Under the pieces are notes generated by a model. That model made no database searches. It saw only the letters and a list, made by a program, of their open reading frames with translations, and was not told the DNA's origin. Position numbers and translations under genes: made by a program. Below are positions 53,862-62,968 of a stretch of DNA of 64,000 nt, in pieces. This DNA is from Inmirania thermothiophila (lineage in GTDB: Bacteria > Pseudomonadota > Gammaproteobacteria > DSM-100275), in assembly GCF_003751635.1 (NCBI RefSeq), contig NZ_RJVI01000002.1, forward strand, positions 793,986-857,985, in the 5' to 3' direction. The stretch's first letter is position 1, and each line of letters begins with the position of its first letter.

Positions 53862-56800
53862 GTGTCCTTCCGCCACCGCGAGGACCTCGTCGGCGTCTTC
53901 GCCCGCCACCCGGTGGCGGCCAACCTGCTGATGCTGATGATGATCCTCGCCGGGGCCTGGGCGCTGACCCGCCTCAACGTGCAGTTCTTCCCCACCTTCG
54001 AGCTCGACCTGGTCCTGGTGCGGGTGACCTGGCCGGGCGCGGGCGCCGAGGACGTGGAGGAGGCGGTGACCACACCGCTCGAGCGCGAGCTCAAGTCCGT
54101 GGACGGGCTCAAGGAGATCACCTCCACCTCGGCCACCGGGGTGGCGGCGATCACCCTCGAGTTCGAGGAAGGCACGGACATGGCCGAGGCCACCGAGCGG
54201 GTGAAGGAGCGGGTGGCCCGCGTCGACACCCTGCCGGAGAGCGCCGAGACCCCGGAGGTGATCCGCATCGCGCGCTACGACCGCATCGCCCGGCTGCTGG
54301 TCTCGGGGCCGCTCGCCCCCGCCGAGCTTCGCCGCCTGGTCCACCGCTACGAGCGGGAGCTGCTCGACCGGGGCGTCTCCCGGGTCACCCTCCACGGACT
54401 GCCCGACGAGGAGATCGCGATCCAGGTGCCCGCCGCCCGCCTCCAGGAGCTCGGGCTCGGCCTGGGCGAGCTCGCCGCCCGCATCCGCGCCCTCTCCAGC
54501 GATCTGCCCGCCGGCATCGCCGGGCGCGAGGACGTGGCGCGGCTGCTGCGCAGCCTCGACCAGCGCCGCAGCCCCGCCGCCTTCGCCGATCTGCCGGTGC
54601 TCGCCGATGCCCGCGGGCGGCTCCTGCGCCTCGGCGACATCGCCACCATCGAGCGCCGGCCGCAGGACGGCGAGGTGCTGCTGCGCCGGGGCGGCGAGCC
54701 CGCGGTGGAGCTGGAGCTGGAGCGGGCGCAGTCGGCCAACACCCTGACCTCGGCCCGTATCCTGCGCGAGTGGCTCGCCGCGGCGCGGCCCCCGCAGGGG
54801 ATCCGGCTCTCGGTCTACGACGAGACCTGGCGCCTCGTCCGCGACCGCATCATGCTCCTGGTCAAGAACGGCGCCGGCGGCTTCCTGCTGGTGCTGGTGG
54901 TGCTCTACCTCTTCCTCAACGGGCGGGTGGCGTTCTGGGTCGCGGTGGGGGTCCCGGTGGCGTTCATGGCGACCCTGGCGGTGCTCCACCTCGCCGGCGG
55001 GTCCATCAACATGGTGAGCCTGTTCGGGCTCATCATGACGCTGGGCATCATCGTCGACGACGCCATCGTCGTCGGCGAGGACGCCATGGCCCACTACCAG
55101 GCGGGCGAGGACCCGCTGGAGGCGGCGGAGGGCGGCGCCCGGCGCATGCTCGCCCCGGTCCTCTCCGCCTCGCTGACCACGATGGCCGCCTTCCTGCCCC
55201 TGATGCTGGTGGGCGGCGTCATCGGCAAGATCCTCTCGGCGATCCCGCTGGTGGTGGTATGCGCCCTCGCGGCCTCGCTCCTGGAGAGCTTCCTCGTCCT
55301 GCCCGGACACCTGCGCCACAGCTTCGCGCGCATGCACCACGCGCCCCCGGGGCGGCTGAGGACGACCTTCGACGCCGCCTTTACGGCGGTGCGCGAGCGC
55401 CTCTTCCGCCCCCTCGTGCGCGCCGCCGTGCGCCACCGCGCGACCACCCTGGCGGCGGCGGTCGCCTCGCTGCTCCTCGCCCTCGGCCTCGTGGCCGGCG
55501 GCCGCATCGGCTTCACCTTCTTCCCGCAGATCGAGGGCACCGTGGTCTACGCCAACGTCGGCTTCGTCCCGGGCACCCCGCGCGAGCGGGTCGCGGCCTT
55601 CCTCGCCGAGCTGGAGCGCGCCCTGCGCGAGGCCGAGGCCGCCCTCGGCGGCGGGCTCGTGGAGCACGTGGTGCGCCGCGAGGGCCTCGGCGTCTTCGCC
55701 GGCGGCGCCGTCACCAGCGAGGGCGAGCACCAGGGCTCGCTCCTGGTGGAGCTGACCGAGCCCGACCGGCGCCGCGTGCGCAACCGCGACCTCGTCCGCG
55801 CCTGGCGCGAGCGGGTGCGCCGGCCGCCGGGCCTCGAGACCTTCAACATCACCGAGCGCCTCGTGGGCCCGCCCGGCCGCGACATCGACGTCCGCCTCGT
55901 GGGCGCCGATCCGGTGCGCCTGAAGGCGGCGGCGCTGGCGCTGGCCGAGCGGCTGCGCGCCCTTCCCGGGGTGGGCGCGGTGGAGGACGACATGCCCTGG
56001 GGCATGCAGCAGCTCGTCTACCGGCTCACCCCCGAGGGCCGCGCCCTCGGCCTCACCGTGGAGGAGCTGGGCCGGCAGCTGCGCGCCGCCTACGAGGGGG
56101 TGGAGGTGCAGGTCTTCCAGGACGCCGGCGACGAGGTGGAGGTGCGGGTGATTCTGCCGGACGCGGAGCGCCACCGCCTGGCGAGCCTCGCGCGGCTCGG
56201 CATCCGCACCCCGGCGGGCGGGTTCGTGCCCCTGGAGGCGGTGGCGCGGCTCGAGGCGCGGCGCGGCTTCGACGTCCTGCGCCACGACGGCGGCGACCTC
56301 GCGGTGCACGTCACCGCCGAGGTGGACGCCGCGACGGCCAACCCCGGGCGCCTGCGCGCGGCCCTCGCGCGCGAGGTCCTGCCCGAGATCGCGCGCCGCC
56401 ACGGCGTGCGCTGGAACTTCGAGGGCCGCGCCCAGGAGCAGGCCGAGACCCTCGGCGACATGCGCCGCGGGCTGGTCTTCGCCCTCGCCATGATCTATCT
56501 CGTGCTGGCCTGGGTCTTCGCCTCCTACCTGCGCCCGCTGGTGGTGATGGCCATCATCCCGTTCGGCCTCGTGGGGGCCGTCGCCGGCCACTGGCTCGCC
56601 GGGCGCGACCTCACGATCCTGTCGCTGTTCGGCATCTTCGGCCTCTCCGGCATCGTCGTGAACGACGCCATCATCCTCGTCTCCTTCTACCGCCGCCTGC
56701 GGGCCGAGGGGATGAGGATCCGCGAGGCGGTGGTGGAGGCGGCCTGCCAGCGCCTGCGGGCGGTGCTGCTCACCTCGCTCACCACCATCGCGGGCCTGAC

Positions 56801-56984
56801 GCCGCTGCTCTTCGAGACCTCGGTCCAGGCCCAGTTCCTGATCCCCATGGCGCTCGCCATCAGCTCGGGCCTCGCCTTCACCACCGTGCTGGTGCTGGTG
56901 GTGATCCCGGCGCTGCTCTCCTGGACCGAGGAGCTCGCGGCGAGGCTGCGGCCCGCACCGCGGCCGGCACCGTCCGGGACGTGA
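53862..56984 (+). CDS. RND-family efflux pump (AcrB-like permease)
   Basis: The proton-driven trimeric pump exports drugs, lipids or other compounds from the periplasm. The 1040-residue protein starts with GTG (MSFRHREDLVGVFARHPVA), has the 12-helix RND layout in two halves with large periplasmic loops, and the proton-relay Asp pair in TM4 (GIIVDDAIVVGEDA). The substrate cannot be predicted. No outer-membrane TolC-like gene adjoins it, so the channel is elsewhere. It follows the adaptor by four bases, and the stop lies in a palindrome (56981-56994). Confidence 0.95.
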   Translation: MSFRHREDLVGVFARHPVAANLLMLMMILAGAWALTRLNVQFFPTFELDLVLVRVTWPGAGAEDVEEAVTTPLERELKSVDGLKEITSTSATGVAAITLEFEEGTDMAEATERVKERVARVDTLPESAETPEVIRIARYDRIARLLVSGPLAPAELRRLVHRYERELLDRGVSRVTLHGLPDEEIAIQVPAARLQELGLGLGELAARIRALSSDLPAGIAGREDVARLLRSLDQRRSPAAFADLPVLADARGRLLRLGDIATIERRPQDGEVLLRRGGEPAVELELERAQSANTLTSARILREWLAAARPPQGIRLSVYDETWRLVRDRIMLLVKNGAGGFLLVLVVLYLFLNGRVAFWVAVGVPVAFMATLAVLHLAGGSINMVSLFGLIMTLGIIVDDAIVVGEDAMAHYQAGEDPLEAAEGGARRMLAPVLSASLTTMAAFLPLMLVGGVIGKILSAIPLVVVCALAASLLESFLVLPGHLRHSFARMHHAPPGRLRTTFDAAFTAVRERLFRPLVRAAVRHRATTLAAAVASLLLALGLVAGGRIGFTFFPQIEGTVVYANVGFVPGTPRERVAAFLAELERALREAEAALGGGLVEHVVRREGLGVFAGGAVTSEGEHQGSLLVELTEPDRRRVRNRDLVRAWRERVRRPPGLETFNITERLVGPPGRDIDVRLVGADPVRLKAAALALAERLRALPGVGAVEDDMPWGMQQLVYRLTPEGRALGLTVEELGRQLRAAYEGVEVQVFQDAGDEVEVRVILPDAERHRLASLARLGIRTPAGGFVPLEAVARLEARRGFDVLRHDGGDLAVHVTAEVDAATANPGRLRAALAREVLPEIARRHGVRWNFEGRAQEQAETLGDMRRGLVFALAMIYLVLAWVFASYLRPLVVMAIIPFGLVGAVAGHWLAGRDLTILSLFGIFGLSGIVVNDAIILVSFYRRLRAEGMRIREAVVEAACQRLRAVLLTSLTTIAGLTPLLFETSVQAQFLIPMALAISSGLAFTTVLVLVVIPALLSWTEELAARLRPAPRPAPSGT

Positions 56985-57024
56985 CCGCGGTCACGGCGGA
57001 AGGGGCGCCGGCAGGGGCTATACT
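56981..57024 (+). promoter_or_regulatory. Palindrome and -10 element before two small genes
   Basis: A perfect 14-bp palindrome, GTGACCGCGGTCAC (56981-56994), overlaps the RND stop codon, and TATACT (5 of 6 to the -10 consensus) lies at 57019-57024, 29 bases before the next ATG. No -35 hexamer is seen, so the palindrome may bind an activator or repressor. Confidence 0.4.
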
Positions 57025-57052
57025 GCCCTCGGGAGCGTGGGAGGCAGGCGGC

Positions 57053-57283
57053 ATGAGCACGCCGATCACCGAGGCCGGGATCGGCATCCGGCGCGGCCTC
57101 GAGGGGCTGCGCCGGGACGCGGCGGCGCTCGCCCGCGCGCCACAGGCGGCGCCGCTCGCCCGCGACCGCTTGGAGGCGCTGGTGGATCTCGCCCGCCAGC
57201 GCACCCTGGTGGAGGCCTCGGTGGCGGCCCTGCGGCGGGTGGACGAGGCGCTGGCGACCCTGCTCGCGCCCGCAGGCCGCTGA
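57053..57283 (+). CDS. Small helical protein of unknown function
   Basis: The 76-residue product (MSTPITEAGIGIRRGLEGLR and on) is helical, with an even distribution of Leu, Arg and Ala and no Cys; it looks cytosolic. A GGAGGC-like site precedes the ATG and a TATACT -10 is 29 bases upstream, which support a real gene. I do not recognise a family. It is followed after 24 bases by another unknown gene that could share the transcript. Confidence 0.6.
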   Translation: MSTPITEAGIGIRRGLEGLRRDAAALARAPQAAPLARDRLEALVDLARQRTLVEASVAALRRVDEALATLLAPAGR

Positions 57284-57307
57284 TCCGCCGAGGCCCGGGA
57301 GCCGCCC

Positions 57308-57757
57308 ATGGTCGTGGTGGCCGACACCAACGCCCTCAACGCCTACCTGGGACCGGCGCCCGGGCTGCACCCGGAGCCGGCGGCGGCCGCGCTCGCCCCC
57401 CTGGAGGCGGTGCGGCCCGTCCACGAGGGGCCCTTCGGCGGCGGCCTCGGCGGCCAGACCCCCGAGCAGCACGCGGCCCTCGCCCGCGGCGTGCCCCGCA
57501 CCCCGCCGCCCCCCGCGGCCGCCCCCGCGCAGCGGGCCGCGGCGGCGGCGTGGGCCACACCCGCCCTCGCCCTCACCCGCCCGGAGAGCACCGCCGCGGT
57601 GCTCGCGCGGCGGGCCTTCGAGCCCGTCGCGGGGCCGACCCGGGCGCCGGCACGGCGGGCCCCGGCCGATGCCGCCTCGCTGCGGCGGGAGCTTCGCGGC
57701 CTCGGGCCCGAGGCCGCCGAGCCTCCGGCCCCGCGGCTCGTCGCCGTCCTCGACTGA
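57308..57757 (+). CDS. Pro/Ala-rich protein of unknown function
   Basis: The 149-residue product is rich in Ala, Pro and Arg with a Gly-rich HEGPFGGGLGGQTPEQ segment near residue 40. No family is recognised. The start follows a CGGGAGCCGCCC stretch. It has no signal peptide. The high Pro/Ala content could also be an accident of GC-rich DNA, so the gene call is uncertain; its position after the small gene and its stop inside a shared hairpin support it. Confidence 0.45.
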   Translation: MVVVADTNALNAYLGPAPGLHPEPAAAALAPLEAVRPVHEGPFGGGLGGQTPEQHAALARGVPRTPPPPAAAPAQRAAAAAWATPALALTRPESTAAVLARRAFEPVAGPTRAPARRAPADAASLRRELRGLGPEAAEPPAPRLVAVLD

Positions 57758-57770
57758 GCCCGGCTCAGTC
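57752..57770. terminator. Hairpin spanning two convergent stop codons
   Basis: A perfect 8-bp stem, GACTGAGC with GCTCAGTC and a 3-base loop, contains the TGA stop of the plus-strand gene and the TGA of the AlgH-like gene on the minus strand. No T-tract follows. Confidence 0.45.
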
Positions 57771-58346
57771 GCGCACCGCACCCGCCGGCGCCAGCGCCCA
57801 CTGCCCGTAGGCGAGGCGCCGCCAGAGCCCCTCGGGGTCGGCGGCGAAGACGTCCTCCGCCCGCGCCGGCACCACCCGCCAGTCGCCGCGGGCGATCTCG
57901 GCCTCGAGCTGCCCCGGGGCCCAGCCGGCATAGCCGGCGTAGGCCCGCCACGGCGTCTCCGGCCGCGCCAGGGCCGCGCCCAGGGCCTCGCGGCTGAGGC
58001 TCATCCACACCCCGGGAATCACCTCGCGGGCCTTCGGCAGCGCCTCGGCGCTGCGGGCCAGCACGGAGACGACCCCGCGCGCCACCGGCCCGCCGATGTA
58101 GAGGGGATCCTCGCGTCCGGCCAGCGCCGCGATGTCGGGCAGGGCCTCGGCCACGGAGACGCGGCTCGGGCGGTTGAGCACCAGCCCCATGGTGCCGCCG
58201 CCGTGGGAGACCAGCAGCACCACGGTGTGGACGAAGTTGGGATCGCGCAGGTGCGGCGCGGCCACGAGCAGGTTGCCGGGGCCCGGCTCGGCGGCGCGGG
58301 CGAGGCCGGCGATGAGCAGCGCGACGAGGGCGAGGAGCCTGCCCAT
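57765..58346 (-). CDS. yqgE: YqgE/AlgH family protein with a signal peptide
   Basis: The 193-residue protein contains the whole UPF0301 (YqgE/AlgH) fold: [48 protein letters not shown] and the C-terminal [14 protein letters not shown]. Family members are normally cytosolic, but this one starts [18 protein letters not shown], a clear secretory signal. Function is unknown; AlgH was named for alginate regulation. The ATG is one base after the stop of the exported cytochrome gene upstream, so the two are translationally coupled. Confidence 0.9.
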   Translation of the reverse strand: MGRLLALVALLIAGLARAAEPGPGNLLVAAPHLRDPNFVHTVVLLVSHGGGTMGLVLNRPSRVSVAEALPDIAALAGREDPLYIGGPVARGVVSVLARSAEALPKAREVIPGVWMSLSREALGAALARPETPWRAYAGYAGWAPGQLEAEIARGDWRVVPARAEDVFAADPEGLWRRLAYGQWALAPAGAVRD

Positions 58347-58347
58347 C

Positions 58348-59364
58348 TCACCACCACGGCCGCGGCGAGCCCTCGTGGGGCACGCTGTGGCAGCGCTCGC
58401 AGACGAAGGGGCTGAAGGCCACCTTGCCGTGGCAGCGCCCGCACTGCTCGCCGCGCAGGATCTCGTCCATGCGCAGGTCGTTGGCCCCCTTGCGGGCGAC
58501 GAAGATGGCGTCGTGGCAGTTGGCGCAGGCGAGCCAGCGGCTGTGGATGTCGTGGGGGAAGGCCACCCACGGCATCTGCCGCGTGTCCTTCATGAGGATC
58601 ACGTCGTCGCGGACCTCCACGGCCTCCCCGTCCGTGAGCGCCGCCCGCGGCCGGATCACGCCCTGCCGCAGCGCCGCCGCCCAGTCGGGCGCGCCGGTGC
58701 GGTCCTTGGGCAGGGGTGCGAAGGCCTCCTCCGGCCGCTGCAGCAGACCGAGATCGGGGTTGGTCGGATCGTGGATGCCGTCGTCCGCCGGGGCCTCGTC
58801 CCCGCCGGCTTCGCTGCGGTGAAAGACCAGGGGCCGGCCTCGCACCAGCCGCACCTGGAAGGTCACGCTGTCCTTGAGCACGCTCTTGGTCGCGCCGTCG
58901 GCCATGTCCACCGCCCAGGCGTAGCCGTCGTTCTCGGGGTCCTCGCCGGCCGACCAGAAGATCGCGTTGGGCAGCGTGCCCGGGAAGACCTCGGTGTTGA
59001 CCGCCGGCTCCACGCAGGCCCGCTCCACGATGGACTCGAGCTCCTGGATGTTGGGCAGGCGCCAGTCCGCGTGACCCGCGAGACGCGCCTCGGCCGCCGC
59101 CTCCTGCGCCTCCCGCCACGAGAACCAGACCGCGTAGGGCTTGCCCGGCTGACAGGTGCGCCCGTCCCAGGGCTGGCCCACGGGGCAGCGCGCCCAGGTC
59201 AGGCGGGTGACGCGGTCGGTGACGGTGCCGTCCTCGTTGACGATGAAGCGCTCGGCGGGCGAGGTGCGCCGCGCCCCGGGGTCGCAGCGCTGCACGGCGG
59301 GCGCCGCCGCCGCGCCGAGCAGCAGCACCGTCGCCGCCAGCCATGTCCGCACCCCGCCGCGCAT
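58348..59364 (-). CDS. Exported Lcl-domain and c7-type triheme cytochrome fusion
   Basis: The 338-residue protein has a signal peptide ([13 protein letters not shown]), an N-terminal Lcl/DUF1566 domain ([27 protein letters not shown], and [19 protein letters not shown], the repeat typical of that family) and a C-terminal haem region with three CxxCH sites: CANCHD, CGRCHG and CERCHS. The second half matches the c(7)-type triheme cytochrome pattern I know. It would carry electrons in the periplasm or at the surface. An upstream in-frame ATG at 59382 is possible. It adjoins the exported AlgH-like gene. Confidence 0.88.
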   Translation of the reverse strand: MRGGVRTWLAATVLLLGAAAAPAVQRCDPGARRTSPAERFIVNEDGTVTDRVTRLTWARCPVGQPWDGRTCQPGKPYAVWFSWREAQEAAAEARLAGHADWRLPNIQELESIVERACVEPAVNTEVFPGTLPNAIFWSAGEDPENDGYAWAVDMADGATKSVLKDSVTFQVRLVRGRPLVFHRSEAGGDEAPADDGIHDPTNPDLGLLQRPEEAFAPLPKDRTGAPDWAAALRQGVIRPRAALTDGEAVEVRDDVILMKDTRQMPWVAFPHDIHSRWLACANCHDAIFVARKGANDLRMDEILRGEQCGRCHGKVAFSPFVCERCHSVPHEGSPRPWW

Positions 59365-59467
59365 CCCGGTCCCGTGTACCATCCCGACCGCGGCGATTCT
59401 ACAACCTCGGCGGCGCACCCGCGCGCTACACTGCATGACAGGTCCGTCGGGAGCCGCCGGCACGTCC

Positions 59468-60880
59468 ATGGGCGCGCACCGATCCATCCACCGGGCGGGG
59501 GTGCTCCTCCCCACGCTCCTCCTGCTGCTGAGCTGTGCCGGAGCGGCGCCGCGGGGGGCCGCGCACCTGCTCACCATCGCGGGCGCCATCGGGCCGGCCA
59601 CCGCCGACTACGTGGTGCGCGGCATCGAGGGGGCGGCCGCCGCCGGCGCCGAGGTGGTGATCCTGCGCATGGACACCCCGGGCGGGCTCGACGGCGCCAT
59701 GCGCGACATCATCCGGGCCATCCTCGCCTCGCCCGTGCCCGTGGTGACGTGGGTCGCGCCCTCCGGGGCGCGCGCGGCGAGCGCCGGCACCTACATCCTC
59801 TACGCCAGCCACGTCGCCGCCATGGCCCCCGCCACCAACCTCGGCGCGGCCACGCCGGTGCAGATCGGGGGACTGCCGGCGCCCACCGGGCCGGAGCGCG
59901 GCCCGGAGCGGCCGGGCCCGGCGCCGGAGGGCACACCGTCCGGGGAGACAGGCGGCGAGGCGCCGGCCGACCCCATGAAGCACAAGATCGTCAACGACGC
60001 CGTGGCCTACATCCGCGCCCTCGCCGAGCTGCGCGGGCGCAACGCCGAGTGGGCGGAGAAGGCGGTGCGCGAGGCGGCGAGCCTCTCGGCGCAGGCCGCC
60101 CTCGAGGCCGGGGTGATCGACCTCATGGCGGGGGTTCTCCCGGCGCTGCTGGAGGCCATCGACGGGCGCACGGTGCGCACGGCGGCGGGCGAGCGCAGGC
60201 TCGCCACCCGCGGCCTCGCCGTGGTGGAGGTGGAGCCGGACTGGCGGGCCCGCCTGCTTGCCGTGATCACCGACCCCAACGTCGCCTACATCCTGATGCT
60301 GCTGGGGATCTACGGCCTCTTCTTCGAGCTCGCCAACCCCGGCTTCGTGGTCCCGGGGGTGGTGGGGGCGATCTCGCTGCTGCTCGCCCTCTTCGCCTTC
60401 CAGGTGCTGCCCGTCAACTACGCCGGCCTCGCCCTCGTCCTGCTCGGGATCGCCTTCATGGTCGCCGAGGCCTTCATGCCCAGCTTCGGCGCCCTCGGCA
60501 TCGGCGGCGTGATCGCCTTCGTCGCCGGCTCCGTGCTGCTCATGGACCGCGACGTCGAGGGCTTCGGCATCGCCTGGCAGCTCATCGCCGGCGTCGGCGC
60601 CACCACCGCGGTGCTGTTCATGGTCGTCGTGGGCATGGCGGTGCGCGCCCGGCGCCGCCCGGTGGTGAGCGGCGCCGAGGAGCTGCTCGGCGCCACCGCC
60701 GAGGCGGTGGAGGACTTCGAGGGCACGGGCCGGGTGCGCCTGCACGGCGAGCTTTGGCAGGCCGAGAGCCCGGTGCCGGTGCGCCGCGGCCAGCGCCTTC
60801 GCGTCACCGCCGTCGAGGGCCTCAGGGTGCGCGTCGCACCCCTCGGGGAAGGGGACGAAACCGCGGAGGAAGCGACATGA
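59468..60880 (+). CDS. NfeD family membrane serine protease
   Basis: NfeD1-type proteins are membrane proteases that associate with slipins. The 470-residue protein has an N-terminal signal/anchor, a ClpP-like domain ([20 protein letters not shown] and the catalytic region [14 protein letters not shown] with the nucleophilic Ser, and a conserved Lys in [14 protein letters not shown]), several membrane helices ([19 protein letters not shown] and on) and the C-terminal OB domain. A TACACT -10 at 59427-59432 fits a start at 59468. The stop overlaps the slipin ATG. Confidence 0.94.
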   Translation: MGAHRSIHRAGVLLPTLLLLLSCAGAAPRGAAHLLTIAGAIGPATADYVVRGIEGAAAAGAEVVILRMDTPGGLDGAMRDIIRAILASPVPVVTWVAPSGARAASAGTYILYASHVAAMAPATNLGAATPVQIGGLPAPTGPERGPERPGPAPEGTPSGETGGEAPADPMKHKIVNDAVAYIRALAELRGRNAEWAEKAVREAASLSAQAALEAGVIDLMAGVLPALLEAIDGRTVRTAAGERRLATRGLAVVEVEPDWRARLLAVITDPNVAYILMLLGIYGLFFELANPGFVVPGVVGAISLLLALFAFQVLPVNYAGLALVLLGIAFMVAEAFMPSFGALGIGGVIAFVAGSVLLMDRDVEGFGIAWQLIAGVGATTAVLFMVVVGMAVRARRRPVVSGAEELLGATAEAVEDFEGTGRVRLHGELWQAESPVPVRRGQRLRVTAVEGLRVRVAPLGEGDETAEEAT

Positions 60881-61659
60881 CCTTCAGCTTCGGCATCCTG
60901 GCGCTGCTGCTCCTGCTGCTGGCCTCCTCCATGAAGATCCTGCGCGAGTACGAGCGCGGGGTGGTCTTCCTGCTCGGACGCTTCTACAAGGTCAAGGGGC
61001 CGGGGATGATCATCATCATCCCGGGGATCCAGCAGATGGTGCGCGTGGACCTGCGCATCGTCGCCCTCGACGTGCCGACCCAGGACGTGATCTCGCGCGA
61101 CAACGTCTCGGTCAAGGTCAACGCCGTCATCTACTACCGCGTCATCGACCCGCAGAAGGCCATCATCCAGGTGGAGAACTTCCACGTCGCCACGAGCCAG
61201 CTCGCCCAGACCACCCTGCGCTCGGTCCTCGGCCAGCACGAGCTGGACGAGATGCTGGCCGCCCGCGACCGCCTCAACCACGACATCCAGGCGATCCTCG
61301 ACGCCCAGACCGACGCCTGGGGGATCAAGGTCTCCAACGTCGAGATCAAGCACGTGGACCTCGACGAAAGCATGATCCGCGCCATCGCCAAGCAGGCCGA
61401 GGCCGAGCGCATGCGGCGGGCCAAGATCATCAACGCCGAGGGCGAGCAGCAGGCGGCGCAGAAGCTGCTCGAGGCGGCGCAGATCCTGGGCGGCCGCCCC
61501 GAGGCCATGGTCCTGCGCTACCTGCAGACGCTCATCGACATCGCGGGCGAGAAGAGCTCCACCATCGTCTTCCCCTTGCCCGTGGAGGTGCTCAAGCCCA
61601 TCATGGCGGCCTGGGAGAAGCGGCCGCCTGCAGGCGGCGGAGGAGAGGAGAAGCCATGA
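60877..61659 (+). CDS. Slipin (stomatin-like SPFH protein)
   Basis: Slipins form ring-like membrane scaffolds and are partners of NfeD proteases. The 260-residue protein has a membrane segment ([16 protein letters not shown]), then the SPFH core ([49 protein letters not shown]) and the C-terminal helical part ([20 protein letters not shown]). The start overlaps the nfeD stop as ATGA and the end overlaps the CBS gene as ATGA. Confidence 0.95.
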   Translation: MTFSFGILALLLLLLASSMKILREYERGVVFLLGRFYKVKGPGMIIIIPGIQQMVRVDLRIVALDVPTQDVISRDNVSVKVNAVIYYRVIDPQKAIIQVENFHVATSQLAQTTLRSVLGQHELDEMLAARDRLNHDIQAILDAQTDAWGIKVSNVEIKHVDLDESMIRAIAKQAEAERMRRAKIINAEGEQQAAQKLLEAAQILGGRPEAMVLRYLQTLIDIAGEKSSTIVFPLPVEVLKPIMAAWEKRPPAGGGGEEKP

Positions 61660-62102
61660 TCCGGGTCGCGGACCTGATGACCACCGATCTCTACACCCTG
61701 CGCACCACCGACTCGCTGCGCACGGCGCGCATGGCCATGACCGAGCGGCGCATCCGCCACGTCCCCGTGGTGGACGAGCGCAACTGCTTCGTGGGCCTGG
61801 TGAGCCAGCGCGACGTCCTCGCCGCCTCGGTCTCGCGCCTGGCCGACATCGCGCCCGAGGAGCGCGACGCCATCGAGTCCGCGATCCCCGTCTCCGAGGT
61901 CATGACCACGTCGGTGGCGGCGGTGGACGAGGACACGCCGCTGCTCGACGCCGCCCGCTACCTGCTCGAGCACAAGTACGGCTGCCTGCCGGTGCTGCGG
62001 GGCGACCGCGTCGTGGGCATCATCACCGAGACCGACTTCCTGCGCTTCGTCATCCACCTGCTGGAGCTCGAGGAGGCGGAGGCGCTGGGCGAGGAGGTCT
62101 GA
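61656..62102 (+). CDS. CBS domain protein
   Basis: The 148-residue protein consists of a tandem CBS pair (about residues 1-60 and 75-140): [61 protein letters not shown] and [23 protein letters not shown] pairs bind adenosine nucleotides and regulate partners. Its ATG overlaps the slipin stop, so it is the third gene of the NfeD-slipin-CBS operon and likely tunes that system. Confidence 0.95.
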   Translation: MIRVADLMTTDLYTLRTTDSLRTARMAMTERRIRHVPVVDERNCFVGLVSQRDVLAASVSRLADIAPEERDAIESAIPVSEVMTTSVAAVDEDTPLLDAARYLLEHKYGCLPVLRGDRVVGIITETDFLRFVIHLLELEEAEALGEEV

Positions 62103-62117
62103 GCGCCGGCGCCGCCC

Positions 62118-62456
62118 TCACTCGCCGCCCGGCGGGCGCGGCGCCGGCATCGGGAAGGGGGTCACCTTGGCCGCGCCCTCGGCGAGCGGGGTGATCTTGG
62201 CCACCCCCTCCTTCTCCACCTCGTCGATGCGGATGACGGCGTGCAGGGGCACGTAGGTGCGGGCGACCCCGGCGAACTCGGCCTTGAGCCGCTCCTCGGC
62301 GGGGTCCACCACCACCGAGCTGCGCTCGCCGAAGATCAGCCCCTCGATCTGCACGAAGCCGTAGAGGTCGGGCTGGCCGACCCCGCGCGCATAGATCTCG
62401 TAGACCTTGCCCTGGTTGACGAACTGGATGCGGTAGATCCGTTTCCTGCGGCTCAT
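62118..62456 (-). CDS. DUF1820 family protein
   Basis: The 112-residue protein opens MSRRKRIYRIQFVNQGKVYE and continues with GQPDLYGFVQIEGLIFGE and RTYVPLHAVIRIDEVEKEG, the conserved DUF1820 pattern found in many gammaproteobacteria. Function is unknown. It starts inside the end of the Nudix gene (four-base ATGA overlap) and so is downstream in the same operon. Confidence 0.9.
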   Translation of the reverse strand: MSRRKRIYRIQFVNQGKVYEIYARGVGQPDLYGFVQIEGLIFGERSSVVVDPAEERLKAEFAGVARTYVPLHAVIRIDEVEKEGVAKITPLAEGAAKVTPFPMPAPRPPGGE

Positions 62457-62884
62457 GGGGTCTCCTCCGCGCGCGCCTCGCGCCAGCGCCGGTAGTCGGC
62501 GAGGATCCGCCCGTGGTCGAAGGCGAGCGGCGCAGGCAGGGCATCGGGCGGGAACACCCCGACGCCGCCGGCGTCGTCGCCGGCGCGCGGCTCGCCCGCG
62601 GCCTCGCCCACGTAGACCACGCTCACGGTGTGGCCGCGGGGATCGCGGGCGGGGTCCGAGTAGACCCCGAGCAGCGCCCGCAGCGTCACCGCAAGCCCCG
62701 TCTCCTCGGCGGCCTCGCGCACCGCCGCCGCCTCCACCGTCTCACCGATCTCCACGAATCCGCCCGGCAGGGCCCATCCCGGCGGCGGGTGCGCGCGGCG
62801 TACCAGCACCACCGGCCGCCCCGGACGGTCGGCGAGCTCGATCACCACATCGACGGTGAGCGCTGGCGTGCGCGGTCGTGCCAT
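62453..62884 (-). CDS. Nudix hydrolase
   Basis: Nudix enzymes cut nucleoside diphosphates linked to other groups. The 143-residue protein has the full Nudix box GFVEIGETVEAAAVREAAEETGL (split here: GFVEIGE at about 41 and REAAEETGL at about 56), all catalytic glutamates present. The substrate is not evident. Its promoter region is shared with the divergent DAHP synthase gene; it overlaps the DUF1820 gene by four bases. Confidence 0.93.
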   Translation of the reverse strand: MARPRTPALTVDVVIELADRPGRPVVLVRRAHPPPGWALPGGFVEIGETVEAAAVREAAEETGLAVTLRALLGVYSDPARDPRGHTVSVVYVGEAAGEPRAGDDAGGVGVFPPDALPAPLAFDHGRILADYRRWREARAEETP

Positions 62885-62906
62885 GCCTTCCCGGCCCCGC
62901 TATGAT
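62878..62906 (+). promoter_or_regulatory. Probable promoter of the DAHP synthase gene
   Basis: GTGCCA (4 of 6 to -35) at 62878-62883 and TATGAT (5 of 6 to -10) at 62901-62906 are 17 bases apart and lead to a leader of about 55 bases before the ATG at 62969. It overlaps the start of the divergent Nudix gene. Confidence 0.5.
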
Positions 62907-62968
62907 ACGCAGCCTCTCGACCGATGGCGCCTTCCGGCCACCGGCCCCCGAAACCCCGAGAGACTAGC

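Noticed and set aside
62100-62120. A terminator hairpin between the CBS gene and DUF1820
   Set aside because: Only four outer pairs (TGAG/CTCA) and a GGCGCC core are present, too weak to call.
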